From Trabulsiella odontotermitis (GTDB lineage: Bacteria; Pseudomonadota; Gammaproteobacteria; Enterobacterales; Enterobacteriaceae): 64,000 nucleotides of DNA. A program made the translations under genes and the position numbers. The stretch is taken from contig NZ_LIFX01000004.1 of assembly GCF_001297775.1 (NCBI RefSeq), positions 62,001 through 126,000 on the forward strand, read 5' to 3'. Below, piece after piece: positions 39,075-50,829 of this stretch. Each line of letters opens with the position of its first letter. Positions within the stretch are counted from its first letter, which is position 1. Below the pieces are notes generated by a model. That model made no database searches and was not told where the DNA came from. It worked only from the letters and a program-made list of their open reading frames with translations.

Positions 39075-39077
39075 TAA

Positions 39078-39482
39078 ATGGCATTGCTGAATATTTTTGA
39101 TGTCGCCGGTTCCGCGCTGACCGCACAGTCCAAACGCCTGAACGTGGCGGCCAGTAACCTGGCGAACGCCGACAGCGTCACCGGACCGGACGGACAGCCT
39201 TATCGCGCCAAACAGGTGGTGTTTCAGGTTGATGCCCCTGTCGGTGCGGCGACCGGCGGCGTAAAAGTCGCTGATGTTGTTGAAAGTCAGGCACCGGACA
39301 AACTGGTGTATGAGCCGGGCAACCCGCTGGCCGACGCCAAAGGCTATGTGAAGATGCCGAACGTCGACGTGGTCGGCGAAATGGTGAACACCATGTCCGC
39401 GTCGCGCAGTTATCAGGCCAACGTGGAAGTGCTCAACACCGTGAAGGGCATGATGCTGAAAACACTGACGCTGGGACAATAA
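39078..39482 (+). CDS. flgC: FlgC, proximal rod protein
   Basis: 134 residues. N-terminal [22 protein letters not shown] and C-terminal [26 protein letters not shown] motifs of the rod family. Start 3 bp after the flgB stop. Confidence 0.97.
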   Translation: MALLNIFDVAGSALTAQSKRLNVAASNLANADSVTGPDGQPYRAKQVVFQVDAPVGAATGGVKVADVVESQAPDKLVYEPGNPLADAKGYVKMPNVDVVGEMVNTMSASRSYQANVEVLNTVKGMMLKTLTLGQ

Positions 39483-39492
39483 GGAGAAAACC

Positions 39493-40185
39493 ATGACAAT
39501 TGCCGTCAATGTCAACGATCCCACGAATACCGGTAACGATGTCCAGACCGGAGCCAATTCGCTCACCGGCAACAACGCGGCGGATCTGCAAAGCAGCTTC
39601 CTGACGCTGCTGGTCGCACAGTTAAAAAACCAGGATCCGACTAACCCGATGCAGAACAACGAGCTGACCTCTCAGCTCGCGCAAATCAGCACGGTAAGCG
39701 GTATCGAAAAACTGAATACCACGCTTGGCTCTATTTCCGGCCAGATCGACAGCAACCAGTCTATGCAGGCGGCAACGCTGATTGGTCATGGCGTGATGAT
39801 CCCGGGCAACGTGGTTCTGACCGGTAAAGATGATGACGGTAACGTCAGCACGACACCGTTCGGTCTGGAGCTGCAACAGGCGGCGGACAAAGTGACCGTC
39901 ACCATCAGCGACAAGACCGGTAAAGTGGTGCGTACGCTTGAGCTGGGCGAGCAGTCCGCCGGTGTTCATACCTACACCTGGGACGGCAAGCTGGAAGATG
40001 GCTCCTATGCGACCGACAGCGCCTACAGCATTTCCGTTAATGCCACCAGCGGCGGTACACAGCTGACAAGCCAGCCACTGCAGTATGCGCTGGTGCAGGG
40101 TGTTATCCGTGGCGCGAATGGTAATACCCTGGATCTCGGGGTTTACGGTTCTACCACGCTCGACGATGTTCGTCAGATTATTTAA
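39493..40185 (+). CDS. flgD: FlgD, hook-capping scaffold
   Basis: 230 residues (231 in E. coli). The conserved N-terminal segment DLQSSFLTLLVAQLKNQDPT is the FlgD family signature, followed by Ig-like and tudor-like domains. It forms the temporary cap for hook assembly and is absent from the finished organelle. AAGGAGAAAAC precedes the ATG. Confidence 0.97.
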   Translation: MTIAVNVNDPTNTGNDVQTGANSLTGNNAADLQSSFLTLLVAQLKNQDPTNPMQNNELTSQLAQISTVSGIEKLNTTLGSISGQIDSNQSMQAATLIGHGVMIPGNVVLTGKDDDGNVSTTPFGLELQQAADKVTVTISDKTGKVVRTLELGEQSAGVHTYTWDGKLEDGSYATDSAYSISVNATSGGTQLTSQPLQYALVQGVIRGANGNTLDLGVYGSTTLDDVRQII

Positions 40186-40211
40186 GCCTTCAACCTTATC
40201 AGGAGAAAGAC

Positions 40212-41417
40212 ATGTCCTTTTCTCAAGCGGTCAGCGGTCTGAATGCTGCCTCTACTAACCTCGACGTCATTGGTAACAACATCGCCAACTCCGCCACCTA
40301 TGGCTTTAAGTCCGGCACGGCGTCTTTCGCCGATATGTTCGCAGGCTCCAAAGTGGGTCTGGGCGTTAAAGTAGCGGGTATCACTCAGGACTTTAACGAC
40401 GGGATTACCACCAGCACCGGGCGTGCGCTGGACGTCGCTATCAGCCAGAACGGCTTCTTCCGTCTGGTCGACAGCAATGGTTCGGTTTATTACAGCCGTA
40501 ACGGCCAGTTCAAACTGGATGAAAACCGTAACCTGGTGAACATGCAGGGGCTGCAACTGACCGGGTATCCGGCCACTGGTACGCCGCCGACCATTCAGCA
40601 GGGCGCCAACCCGGTTGGGCTGAACATCCCGAACACCCTGATGGCCGCCAAAATCACCACCACAGCGTCAATGCAGATCAACCTGAACTCCACTGACAAG
40701 CTGCCAGCGACCACGCCGTTCGACGCAACCGACGCGGACACCTACAACAAAAAAGGTACGGTGACCGTTTATGACAGTCAGGGTAACTCCCATGACATGA
40801 ACCTGTACTTCGTGAAAACCGCAGACAACACCTGGGAAGTTTACTCGCAGGACAGCAGCGTCGCCGGTAACGCCGCAACGCTTGCCACCACCATGGTGTT
40901 CAACAACGACGGCGCGCTGGTCACTGGCGGTACCGCTAACCTGACCACCGGAACCATTAACGGTGCGACCCCGGCGACATTTGCGCTGAGCTTTGCCAAC
41001 TCTATGCAGCAGAATACCGGTTCCAACAACATCGTGGCGTCCGGCCAGAATGGTTATGGCCCGGGTGATCTGGTGAGCTATCAGATCAACGACGATGGCA
41101 CGATTGTAGGTAACTACTCCAACGAGAAATCGCAGGTTCTGGGGCAGATCGTACTGGCGAACTTCGCTAACAACGAAGGGCTGCAGTCGGAAGGCGATAA
41201 CGTCTGGTCGGCAACGCTGGCTTCTGGCGTGGCGCTACTCGGTACGGCGGGTGAGGGTAACTTCGGTTCGCTGACCAACGGCGCGCTGGAAGCTTCCAAC
41301 GTCGATCTGAGTAAAGAACTGGTGAACATGATCGTCGCGCAGCGTAACTATCAGTCGAACGCGCAGACCATCAAAACCCAGGATCAGATCCTCAACACCC
41401 TGGTTAACCTGCGCTAA
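40212..41417 (+). CDS. flgE: FlgE, hook protein
   Basis: 401 residues (402 in E. coli). N-terminal SFSQAVSGLNAASTNLDVIG with the ANSATYGFKSGTA motif; C-terminal coiled part VDLSKELVNMIVAQRNYQSN. The variable middle domain lies on the hook surface. It builds the universal joint between basal body and filament; its length is measured by FliK. AGGAG precedes the ATG. Confidence 0.97.
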   Translation: MSFSQAVSGLNAASTNLDVIGNNIANSATYGFKSGTASFADMFAGSKVGLGVKVAGITQDFNDGITTSTGRALDVAISQNGFFRLVDSNGSVYYSRNGQFKLDENRNLVNMQGLQLTGYPATGTPPTIQQGANPVGLNIPNTLMAAKITTTASMQINLNSTDKLPATTPFDATDADTYNKKGTVTVYDSQGNSHDMNLYFVKTADNTWEVYSQDSSVAGNAATLATTMVFNNDGALVTGGTANLTTGTINGATPATFALSFANSMQQNTGSNNIVASGQNGYGPGDLVSYQINDDGTIVGNYSNEKSQVLGQIVLANFANNEGLQSEGDNVWSATLASGVALLGTAGEGNFGSLTNGALEASNVDLSKELVNMIVAQRNYQSNAQTIKTQDQILNTLVNLR

Positions 41418-41437
41418 GCGCCTGACGGGATAACGGA

Positions 41438-42989
<1,552 letters not shown>

Positions 42990-43045
42990 GACGTAACCGG
43001 TGCGGAATACTTCGCACCGGCTTTTTTATTCAGAAGATGAAAGCA

Positions 43046-43744
43046 ATGCAAAAATCCGCAGCGTTTCGTTATCCGCTTCTCGCCGTCATGGCGTTCATCA
43101 TGACGGGATGCGCATTGATCCCTTCCAAACCACTGGTGGAAGGTGCCACAACCGCTCAGCCTGTTCCCGGTCCGGTACCCATGGCCAATGGCTCTATTTT
43201 CCAGACCGCGCAGCCGATTAATTACGGCTATCAGCCGCTGTTTGAAGACCGGCGTCCGCGCAATATCGGTGACACGTTAACGATTGTGCTGCAGGAAAAC
43301 GTCAGCGCCAGTAAGAGCTCGTCAGCGAACGCGAGCCGCGACGGTAAAACGAATTTTGGCTTCGACACCGTACCACGTGCGATGCAGGGGCTGTTTGGCG
43401 GCGATCGCGCCAATCTCGATGCGTCTGGCGGCAATACCTTTAATGGCAAAGGCGGCGCCAATGCCAGCAACACCTTCAGCGGTACGCTGACAGTGACCGT
43501 GGATCAGGTGCTGGTGAACGGCAACCTCCACGTGGTGGGCGAAAAGCAGATCGCCATCAACCAGGGGACGGAATTCATCCGCTTCTCCGGGGTGGTGAAT
43601 CCACGCACCATCAGTGGCAGCAATACGGTTCCGTCCACACAGGTGGCGGACGCCCGCATCGAATATGTGGGTAACGGCTATATCAATGAAGCGCAGAACA
43701 TGGGTTGGCTGCAACGTTTCTTCCTTAATCTGTCGCCGATGTAA
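43046..43744 (+). CDS. flgH: FlgH, L-ring lipoprotein
   Basis: 232 residues from ATG 43046 ([12 protein letters not shown]), the E. coli length; an ATG at 43037 would add three residues. Lipobox MTGC (Cys22). It forms the outer-membrane L-ring of the basal body. Highly conserved block [20 protein letters not shown] follows. A hairpin (GGTGCGGAATACTTCGCACC) lies between flgG and this gene. Confidence 0.95.
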   Translation: MQKSAAFRYPLLAVMAFIMTGCALIPSKPLVEGATTAQPVPGPVPMANGSIFQTAQPINYGYQPLFEDRRPRNIGDTLTIVLQENVSASKSSSANASRDGKTNFGFDTVPRAMQGLFGGDRANLDASGGNTFNGKGGANASNTFSGTLTVTVDQVLVNGNLHVVGEKQIAINQGTEFIRFSGVVNPRTISGSNTVPSTQVADARIEYVGNGYINEAQNMGWLQRFFLNLSPM

Positions 43745-43755
43745 CGAGGTGAATT

Positions 43756-44853
43756 ATGTATAAGTTCCTGGTTGGCATTGCTCTGGTTCTGGTGGCGGGT
43801 TTCGCCCAGGCCGATCGCATTCGCGACCTCACCAGCGTACAGGGCGTGCGGGAAAACTCATTGATCGGTTATGGCCTGGTGGTTGGCCTTGACGGCACCG
43901 GCGACCAGACGACGCAAACACCGTTCACCACACAAACGCTGAACAACATGTTGTCGCAGCTTGGCATTACGGTGCCGACCGGCACCAACATGCAGTTGAA
44001 AAACGTGGCGGCGGTGATGGTTACCGCCCAGTTCCCGGCGTTTGGTCGTCAGGGGCAATCCATCGATGTGGTGGTCTCTTCGATGGGGAACGCCAAAAGC
44101 CTGCGCGGCGGTACGCTGCTGATGACGCCGCTCAAAGGGGTCGACAGTCAGGTGTATGCGCTGGCGCAGGGTAACATTCTGGTTGGCGGTGCGGGCGCGG
44201 CAGCCGGTGGCAGCAGCGTGCAGGTGAACCAACTTAACGGCGGTCGCATCACCAACGGGGCGATCATCGAACGTGAACTGCCGACGCAGTTTGGCGCCGG
44301 AAATACCATCAACCTGCAACTGAATCAGGAAGATTTTGGTATGGCGCAGCAGATTGCCGACACCATTAACCGCCGCAGCGGCTACGGCAACGCTACCGCG
44401 CTGGATTCGCGCACGGTGCAAATTCATGCGCCGTCAGGCAACAGCAATCAGGTGCGTCTGCTGGCGGATATTCAGAATCTGGAAGTCAACGTCACGCCGC
44501 AGGAGGCGAAAGTCATTATCAACTCCCGTACCGGCTCCGTGGTGATGAACCGCGAAGTGACGCTGGATACCTGTGCGGTGGCGCAGGGCAACCTGTCGGT
44601 GACGGTTAACCGTCAGGCGCAGGTCAGCCAGCCGAATACGCCGTTCGCCGGGGGGCAGACGGTAGTGACGCCACAGACGCAAATCGATCTGCGTCAGAGC
44701 GGCGGCGCGTTGCAGAGCATTCGCTCCAGCGCCAGTCTGAACAACGTGGTGCGGGCGCTGAATGCACTGGGGGCATCGCCTATCGAGCTGATGTCTATCC
44801 TGCAATCCATGCAAAGCGCAGGTTGCCTGCGTGCGAAAGTGGAAATCATCTGA
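43756..44853 (+). CDS. flgI: FlgI, P-ring protein
   Basis: 365 residues, the E. coli length. The signal peptide ends AQA, then [20 protein letters not shown], the family start. It forms the ring in the peptidoglycan layer with FlgA as chaperone. The stop overlaps the flgJ start by one base (TGATG). Confidence 0.97.
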   Translation: MYKFLVGIALVLVAGFAQADRIRDLTSVQGVRENSLIGYGLVVGLDGTGDQTTQTPFTTQTLNNMLSQLGITVPTGTNMQLKNVAAVMVTAQFPAFGRQGQSIDVVVSSMGNAKSLRGGTLLMTPLKGVDSQVYALAQGNILVGGAGAAAGGSSVQVNQLNGGRITNGAIIERELPTQFGAGNTINLQLNQEDFGMAQQIADTINRRSGYGNATALDSRTVQIHAPSGNSNQVRLLADIQNLEVNVTPQEAKVIINSRTGSVVMNREVTLDTCAVAQGNLSVTVNRQAQVSQPNTPFAGGQTVVTPQTQIDLRQSGGALQSIRSSASLNNVVRALNALGASPIELMSILQSMQSAGCLRAKVEII

Positions 44854-45803
44854 TGCTGAGCGACAGCAAATTACTGGCGAGCGCGGCGTGGGATGCGCAG
44901 TCGCTGAACGAACTGAAGGCCAAAGCGAGCCAGGACCCGGGCGCGAACCTGCGTCCGGTGGCGCGCCAGATGGAAGGGATGTTCGTGCAGATGATGCTGA
45001 AGAGCATGCGTGAGGCGCTGCCGAAAGACGGCATTTTCAGCAGCGACCAGACCCGCCTCTACACCAGTATGTACGATCAGCAGATTGCCCAGCAGATGAC
45101 CGCCGGAAAAGGACTCGGGCTGGCGGACATGATGGTCAAACAGATGGCTGCCGCGCAGGGCACGCCTGCGGAGAACGATGCGCAGGTGCCGATGAAGTTT
45201 GATATGCAGACCATCACGACCTACCAGAACGATACGTTGCGCCAGATGGTACGCAACGCGATGCCAAAAGCGCCAGCGGCCAGCGATGTCGCGCTGCCTG
45301 ATGACAGTAAAGACTTCCTGGCGCAACTGTCACTTCCCGCGCGGCTGGCGAGTGAGCAGAGCGGTATTCCGCATCACCTGATTCTGGCGCAGGCGGCGCT
45401 GGAGTCCGGCTGGGGGCAGCGGCAAATCCGCGGTGAAAACGGCGCGCCAAGCTTCAACCTGTTCGGCGTGAAAGCCTCGCCAGACTGGAAGGGCAAGGTG
45501 ACGGAAATCACCACCACCGAATACGAAAACGGCGAAGCGAAAAAGGTGAAAGCCAAATTCCGCGTCTACAGCTCATACCTTGAAGCGCTGTCTGATTACG
45601 TCGGCCTGCTGACCCGCAACCCACGCTATGCGGCGGTGACCAACGCGGCGACGGCGGAGCAGGGCGCGCAGGCATTGCAGAACGCCGGGTATGCGACCGA
45701 TCCCAATTATGCCCGCAAGCTGACCAGCATGATCCAGCAACTGAAATCGATGGGCGAGAAAGTCAGCAAAGCGTACGGCAGCGATCTCGAAAATCTGTTC
45801 TGA
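44853..45803 (+). CDS. flgJ: FlgJ, rod cap and peptidoglycan hydrolase
   Basis: 316 residues from ATG 44853 (313 in E. coli). The N-terminal half is the rod-scaffold domain (RPVARQMEGMFVQMMLKSMR); the C-terminal half is a GH73 glucosaminidase-type domain (HHLILAQAALESGWGQRQI with the catalytic Glu). It drills the peptidoglycan for rod passage. Translationally coupled to flgI. Last gene before the flgKL promoter. Confidence 0.96.
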   Translation: MLSDSKLLASAAWDAQSLNELKAKASQDPGANLRPVARQMEGMFVQMMLKSMREALPKDGIFSSDQTRLYTSMYDQQIAQQMTAGKGLGLADMMVKQMAAAQGTPAENDAQVPMKFDMQTITTYQNDTLRQMVRNAMPKAPAASDVALPDDSKDFLAQLSLPARLASEQSGIPHHLILAQAALESGWGQRQIRGENGAPSFNLFGVKASPDWKGKVTEITTTEYENGEAKKVKAKFRVYSSYLEALSDYVGLLTRNPRYAAVTNAATAEQGAQALQNAGYATDPNYARKLTSMIQQLKSMGEKVSKAYGSDLENLF

Positions 45804-45809
45804 AACGGC

Positions 45810-45836
45810 TCAAGTTCAGCGAACGCCTGCCGATAA
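45810..45836 (+). promoter_or_regulatory. Sigma-28 (FliA) class 3 promoter of flgKL
   Basis: TCAA, 15 bases, GCCGATAA: the -10 is perfect and the -35 has one change from TAAA. It lies 7 bases after flgJ and 43 bases before the flgK start. Confidence 0.9.
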
Positions 45837-45878
45837 TCTTCGATAGGACCCGTGTCTGAGAGAATAAAAGGAACCAGC

Positions 45879-47519
45879 ATGTCCAGCTTGATTAACAGCG
45901 CAATGAGTGGGCTGAACGCAGCCCAGGCGGCACTGAACACCGTCAGTAACAACATCGCCAGTTATAACGTTGCGGGCTATACCCGCCAGACTACTGTGCT
46001 CGGGCAGGCGAACAGCTCCCTGACCGCGGGCGGCTGGGTCGGCAACGGCGTGTACGTGAATGGCGTGCAGCGTGAATATAACGCGTTTATCACCAACCAG
46101 TTGCGTGCCGCACAGACCCAGAGCAGCGGTCTGACCGCACGTTATGATCAGATGTCGAAAATTAACGACATGCTCTCGGACACCACTAACTCATTGTCTG
46201 CGACGTTGCAGGACTTTTTCGCCACCCTGCAGACGCTGGTCAGTAACGCCGAAGATCCGGCGGCACGTCAGGCACTGCTCGGCAAAGCGGGCGGCCTGGT
46301 GAACCAGTTCAAGGTGACCGACCAGTATCTGCGTGACCAGGACAAACAGGTTAACCTGTCAATCTCTTCAAGCGTTGACCAGATCAACAGCTACGCGCAA
46401 CAGATTGCCGACCTGAACGAAAAAATCACCAAGATGACTGGCGTTGGCGCCGGGGCATCACCTAATGATCTGCTCGACCAGCGCGATCAACTGGTCAGCG
46501 AACTGAACCAGATTGTCGGCGTGGAAGTGACCCAGCAGGACGGCGGCACTTATAACGTCACCATGGCGAACGGCTACAACCTGGTGCAGGGCAGCAAAGC
46601 AAACCAGCTGGCGGCAGTACAGAGCAAAGCCGATCCTTCGCGCATCACCGTGGCGTACGTTGATGATGTGGCGGGCAACGTGGAAATCCCGGAAAAACTG
46701 TTGACCAACGGTTCACTGGGCGGCCTGTTGACTTTCCGTTCGCAGGATCTCGACCAGACGCGCAATACCCTTAACCAGATGGCGCTGGTATTTGCTGATT
46801 CCTTCAACCAGCAGCACCGTGAGGGTGTGGACGCCAACGGCAATACCGATGTTGATTTCTTTAACTTCGGTGGCTCGTCTGTTGTATCAAACGCCAAAAA
46901 CACCGGCACTTCCGCGCTGACGTCGACCATCACCGATAGCAGCCAGGTGCAGGCGACGAACTACAAAGTAGTTTTTGACGGCACTGACTGGCAGGTTACC
47001 CGCCTGGCGGATAACACTACCTTCACGGCGACAGTGACCGGCGGCAAGATGAACTTCGACGGTCTGGAAATCGATGTGACCGGGACGCCAAACGCCAAAG
47101 ACAGCTTTACTGTGAAACCGGTCAACGATGTGATCGTGAACATGGAACTGGCTATCACCAACGAATCGCAGATCGCGATGGGGGCGAACGACGCCGACAA
47201 CGGCGAGAGCGACAACCGTAACGGTAAGGCGCTGCTCGACCTGCAAAACCAGAAGCTGGTCGGTGGCACCAAAACCTTTAACGATGCTTATGCGACCCTC
47301 GTCAGCGATGTTGGTAACCGTACCGCGTCACTGAAAGTCAGTACCACCACTCAGGGTAACGTCGTCACTCAACTGACGAAACAACAGCAGTCGATTTCCG
47401 GGGTTAACCTGGATGAAGAGTACGGCAACCTGCAACTGTACCAGCAATATTATCTGGCGAATGCCCAGGTACTGCAGACGGCCAGTACGCTGTTTGACGC
47501 CCTGATCAACATTCGCTAA
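45879..47519 (+). CDS. flgK: FlgK, first hook-filament junction protein
   Basis: 546 residues from ATG 45879 (MSSLINSAMSGL), against 547 in E. coli; AAAAGGAACCAGC precedes it. The N-terminal AALNTVSNNIASYNVAGYTR is the rod/hook/filament family motif and the C-terminal SGVNLDEEYGNLQLYQQYY completes the coiled core. Uses FlgN as chaperone. Confidence 0.96.
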   Translation: MSSLINSAMSGLNAAQAALNTVSNNIASYNVAGYTRQTTVLGQANSSLTAGGWVGNGVYVNGVQREYNAFITNQLRAAQTQSSGLTARYDQMSKINDMLSDTTNSLSATLQDFFATLQTLVSNAEDPAARQALLGKAGGLVNQFKVTDQYLRDQDKQVNLSISSSVDQINSYAQQIADLNEKITKMTGVGAGASPNDLLDQRDQLVSELNQIVGVEVTQQDGGTYNVTMANGYNLVQGSKANQLAAVQSKADPSRITVAYVDDVAGNVEIPEKLLTNGSLGGLLTFRSQDLDQTRNTLNQMALVFADSFNQQHREGVDANGNTDVDFFNFGGSSVVSNAKNTGTSALTSTITDSSQVQATNYKVVFDGTDWQVTRLADNTTFTATVTGGKMNFDGLEIDVTGTPNAKDSFTVKPVNDVIVNMELAITNESQIAMGANDADNGESDNRNGKALLDLQNQKLVGGTKTFNDAYATLVSDVGNRTASLKVSTTTQGNVVTQLTKQQQSISGVNLDEEYGNLQLYQQYYLANAQVLQTASTLFDALINIR

Positions 47520-47533
47520 GGAGACAGCCAACA

Positions 47534-48469
47534 ATGCGTGTAAGTACGTTAATGATGTACCAGCAAAATATGCGTGGTATTACCGACTCGCAATCTCGCT
47601 GGCTGGGCTATGGCGAACAGATGTCTACCGGCAAACGCGTGAATCGCCCGTCTGATGACCCGATTGCCGCATCGCAAGCCGTTGTGCTGGCGCAGGCGCA
47701 GGCTCAAAACAGCCAGTTCGCTACCGCACGTTCTTTCGCGACGCAGCGCGTTTCGCAGGAAGAGAACGTGATGAGTCAGGTGACAACGTCAATTACTTCC
47801 GCACAGGAAACGCTTGTTGCGGCCAGTAACGGCACCCTGAGCGACGATGACCGTGCCTCGTTTGCGGCTCAACTGCAGGGCGTTCGCGACCAGTTGATGA
47901 ACCTGGCCAACAGCCAGGACGGTAACGGCCGCTATATGTTTGCTGGTTACCAGACGGATACGCCTCCTTTTGCCGATGACGGTACCTATGTTGGCGGGAC
48001 AGTGAACGTCGAACAGCAGGTGGATACCTCCCGCAGCATGGTCATTGGCCATACCGGCGACAAAATTTTTGACCACCTGACCAGTAACGCTACACCCGGC
48101 ACGGACAGTAACCTGTTCGTGATGCTTGATACCGCCATTGCGGCGCTAAAAACCCCGGTAGAGGGTGATGATGCGGCGGCAGCGGCGGCACAGGCGGTGA
48201 TTAATAAATCCGCGGATGGACTGAAAAACTCGCTCAACAACGTCGTAACCGTTCGTTCTGAACTGGGGACCCAGCTTGTCGAACTGGGTAAGCTCGACGA
48301 TTTGGGTGATGACCGGGCATTGAGTCAGACGCAGCAAATGAGCGATCTGATCGATGTAGACTGGAACGCCACGATTTCTAACTATGTCATGCAGCAGGCG
48401 GCTCTCCAGGCGTCGTACAAAGCGTTTAGCGACATGCAAGGAATGTCGTTGTTCCAGCTGAACAGCTAA
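47534..48469 (+). CDS. flgL: FlgL, second hook-filament junction protein
   Basis: 311 residues (317 in E. coli). Flagellin-like N-terminus MRVSTLMMYQQNMRGITDSQ with GKRVNRPSDDPIA; C-terminal coiled segment NYVMQQAALQASYKAFSDMQ. It links FlgK to the filament. 14 bp after flgK. Followed by a terminator. Confidence 0.96.
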   Translation: MRVSTLMMYQQNMRGITDSQSRWLGYGEQMSTGKRVNRPSDDPIAASQAVVLAQAQAQNSQFATARSFATQRVSQEENVMSQVTTSITSAQETLVAASNGTLSDDDRASFAAQLQGVRDQLMNLANSQDGNGRYMFAGYQTDTPPFADDGTYVGGTVNVEQQVDTSRSMVIGHTGDKIFDHLTSNATPGTDSNLFVMLDTAIAALKTPVEGDDAAAAAAQAVINKSADGLKNSLNNVVTVRSELGTQLVELGKLDDLGDDRALSQTQQMSDLIDVDWNATISNYVMQQAALQASYKAFSDMQGMSLFQLNS

Positions 48470-48513
48470 ACGCTTTGCCTCTTAGCATGTCCTGAAACCG
48501 GCATGTTTTATCA

Positions 48514-48547
48514 GCCCGCTCCCCTCACCCCGGAGCGGGTTTTTTTT
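48514..48547 (+). terminator. Terminator after flgL
   Basis: CCCGCTCC / GGAGCGGG stem followed by eight Ts; the T-run overlaps the last codon of the convergent MFS gene. Confidence 0.92.
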
Positions 48548-49748
48548 AGCGTGATGCCTGCGGTGCTGACGTGCGCGGAGATCTGTCGGTCAGACGGATC
48601 AGCAGCGCAATCGCCCCTGCGGCGGTCGCCAGCATGACCACGCCCGTCCATCCGGCCATGGCATACAACTGGCTGCCAAGCGCCGAGCCGGACGCCATCC
48701 CGATAAACACCACCGTAAACAGCAACGCGTTCAGACGGCCCCGTGCTGGCGGTTCAAGGCCGTAGACCAGATTCTGGTGCGCCACTAAGCTCGACTGCAG
48801 ACCGAGATCAAAACCGACGGCAGAGATCGCAATCAGCACCAGTTGGCCTTCGGCAGGCAAGGCGGGCAGGGCAAACATCAGGGCAAAGGAGAGGGTGACC
48901 AGTGCTGCACCCAGTTGCGTTACCCGTGCCGCGCCGACTTTATCCGCCAGCCCACCGGCGAGCGGAGCGGCAAGGGCGCCTGCGGCACCAGCAATGCCGT
49001 AACCGCCAGCCGCCGCACTACCCAGCCGGAAATGCTCAAACAGCATAACTGCCAGCGTTGACCAGAAGGCGCTGAAAGCAACCGACAAAAAGCCCTGCGC
49101 CAGCGCGGCACGGCGCAGTTCAGGATAACGGCGCCACAGGTGCGCCATCGAGGCCATCAGCGCCGGATAGCTCAGCGTCGAGTGGATGGCGAAACGCGGC
49201 AGGGCAAACCACAGCAACACGCCCATTGCGGCGATGCTGACCGCGGCGGCCTGATACATCTCCCGCCAGCCAAAGGCGGCCCCGACCAGCCCACTGACGG
49301 TACGCGACAGCAGAATGCCGAGCAACAGGCCGGTCATCACCGTACCGACTGTTTTCCCCTGCTTCCCGGCGGGCGACAGAATGGCGGCAGCGGGGACGAT
49401 ATCCTGCGCCATGGTCGCCATCATGCCTGTCAGCAGGCTGACGACCAGCAGCGTATGCAGTCCATTGCTCAGGCTGCAGAGAAACAGCAGCACTGCCAGC
49501 AGCGCGCTTTTAGTGACAATCAGCGTGCGACGATCGTGACGGTCACCCAGCGGCAGCAGAAACAGAATGCCGAGCGCATAACCCGCTTGCGTCAGCGTAG
49601 GCACCAGCCCCATACCTTCGACGCTGAGGTGCAGATCGCGGCCCATCAGCGGCAGCAGCGGCTGGGCATAGTAGATCGCGGCAACGCTGAAACCCGCGCC
49701 CAGCGCAAGTATGAAAATGATCCAGTTGGGTCTGAAAGCCTGTGTCAT
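48546..49748 (-). CDS. MFS transporter (drug/metabolite exporter, YgaY/NepI-like)
   Basis: 400 residues with twelve predicted helices and an MFS motif A (PLGDRHDRRTL) after helix 2. Start MTQAFRPNWIIFILAL; GAGGAATCATC precedes the ATG. The substrate is not identifiable; the pattern fits the DHA1 drug-efflux/arabinose-exporter branch. It is divergent from a LysR gene, its likely regulator. In E. coli flgL is followed directly by rne, so this pair is an insertion at that junction. Confidence 0.88.
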   Translation of the reverse strand: MTQAFRPNWIIFILALGAGFSVAAIYYAQPLLPLMGRDLHLSVEGMGLVPTLTQAGYALGILFLLPLGDRHDRRTLIVTKSALLAVLLFLCSLSNGLHTLLVVSLLTGMMATMAQDIVPAAAILSPAGKQGKTVGTVMTGLLLGILLSRTVSGLVGAAFGWREMYQAAAVSIAAMGVLLWFALPRFAIHSTLSYPALMASMAHLWRRYPELRRAALAQGFLSVAFSAFWSTLAVMLFEHFRLGSAAAGGYGIAGAAGALAAPLAGGLADKVGAARVTQLGAALVTLSFALMFALPALPAEGQLVLIAISAVGFDLGLQSSLVAHQNLVYGLEPPARGRLNALLFTVVFIGMASGSALGSQLYAMAGWTGVVMLATAAGAIALLIRLTDRSPRTSAPQASR

Positions 49749-49856
49749 GATGATTCCTCGTAAACGGTATGGCGCTATTTTTCCCGGTTTACGGCTGGCA
49801 CTGTAGCAGGGGCGATGGTAAAACAGTTATACGTAATGTGTATGACTAACTGATTA

Positions 49857-50789
49857 ATGATGAAGAATGAGCGTATAGATCGCGTTGAACTGATGCGCAC
49901 CTTTATCCGCATCGTGGAGGGCGGTTCGCTGTCAGCCGCGGCGAGGCAACTGGAAACCACGCAGGCGACCATCAGCCGCCGCCTGCAATCGCTGGAGACG
50001 CTGTTGGGCGCGAAGCTTATCCTGCGCACCACCCACGCGATGAAGCTTACGGATGACGGCGAGCGCTGCTACCAGCACGCCAGAAACGTGATTGATGCCT
50101 GGCTGGCGCTGGAAGATGATTTGCAGGTCGCGGAGGATGAACCCGTCGGCGTGCTGAAAGTGCGCGCGCCGCATGCTTTCGGGCAACAGCAGTTGCTCGC
50201 GCCGCTGGTGTCGTTTCTGCATAAATATCCACGGCTCTCTGTGGAGTGGATGCTTAACGACAAATCGGTCGATTTTCTCAGCGATAACATCGACTGCGCT
50301 ATCCGCGTCGGCGCGAAAGTCGATCCGGCAACCGTCTCCGTTTTACTGGCGGAAGTACCGCGCAGCATGGTGGCAACGCCCGCGTTTCTGGCCCGCTATC
50401 CGGTGATCACTACGCCGGAGCAGTTGTCGGCCCTGCCGTGGATAGCCATCAGTACCTTTTATCAGCACGATGTGACACTTCAGCAAATGACAGGTGAAAA
50501 TTACACGGTAGACATTGTTCCCCGCCTGAGTACAGACAGTATTTATGTTGCACGCAGTACGGCGCTGGCGGACACCGGTGTGGTTGTCATTTCCAGCTGG
50601 ATGGTGGAAGAGGATTTGCGGGCAGGGCGGCTGGTGGAGATCCTGCCGTACTGGCAGGCGGCACCGTTACCGGTACATCTGGTTTATCCGTGGGCGCGCT
50701 ATTACCCGACGCGGCTGCGGCGTTTCCTCGACCTGATGCGTGAAGTGATGCCGCAAATCGCCGGAATGCGGCGCCCGGAAACGGAATAA
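49857..50789 (+). CDS. LysR-family transcriptional regulator
   Basis: 310 residues. N-terminal winged helix (FIRIVEGGSLSAAARQLETT, QATISRRLQSLE) and a LysR effector domain (from GVLKVRAPHAFGQQQLLAP). ATG at 49857 or the in-frame ATG at 49860 are equally possible, with no strong ribosome site. It is divergent from the MFS transporter with a 108-bp gap where its operator is expected. Confidence 0.92.
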   Translation: MMKNERIDRVELMRTFIRIVEGGSLSAAARQLETTQATISRRLQSLETLLGAKLILRTTHAMKLTDDGERCYQHARNVIDAWLALEDDLQVAEDEPVGVLKVRAPHAFGQQQLLAPLVSFLHKYPRLSVEWMLNDKSVDFLSDNIDCAIRVGAKVDPATVSVLLAEVPRSMVATPAFLARYPVITTPEQLSALPWIAISTFYQHDVTLQQMTGENYTVDIVPRLSTDSIYVARSTALADTGVVVISSWMVEEDLRAGRLVEILPYWQAAPLPVHLVYPWARYYPTRLRRFLDLMREVMPQIAGMRRPETE

Positions 50790-50817
50790 AAAAAGCCGAC
50801 CCTCGGGTCGGCTTTAT
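50789..50817. terminator. Bidirectional terminator between the LysR gene and rne
   Basis: AAAGCCGACC-CTC-GGGTCGGCTTT, flanked by a run of As on the left and TTTAT on the right; it ends rne on the minus strand (A-run reads as Ts) and the LysR gene on the plus strand. Confidence 0.9.
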
Positions 50818-50829
50818 CGTACTTAGCGC

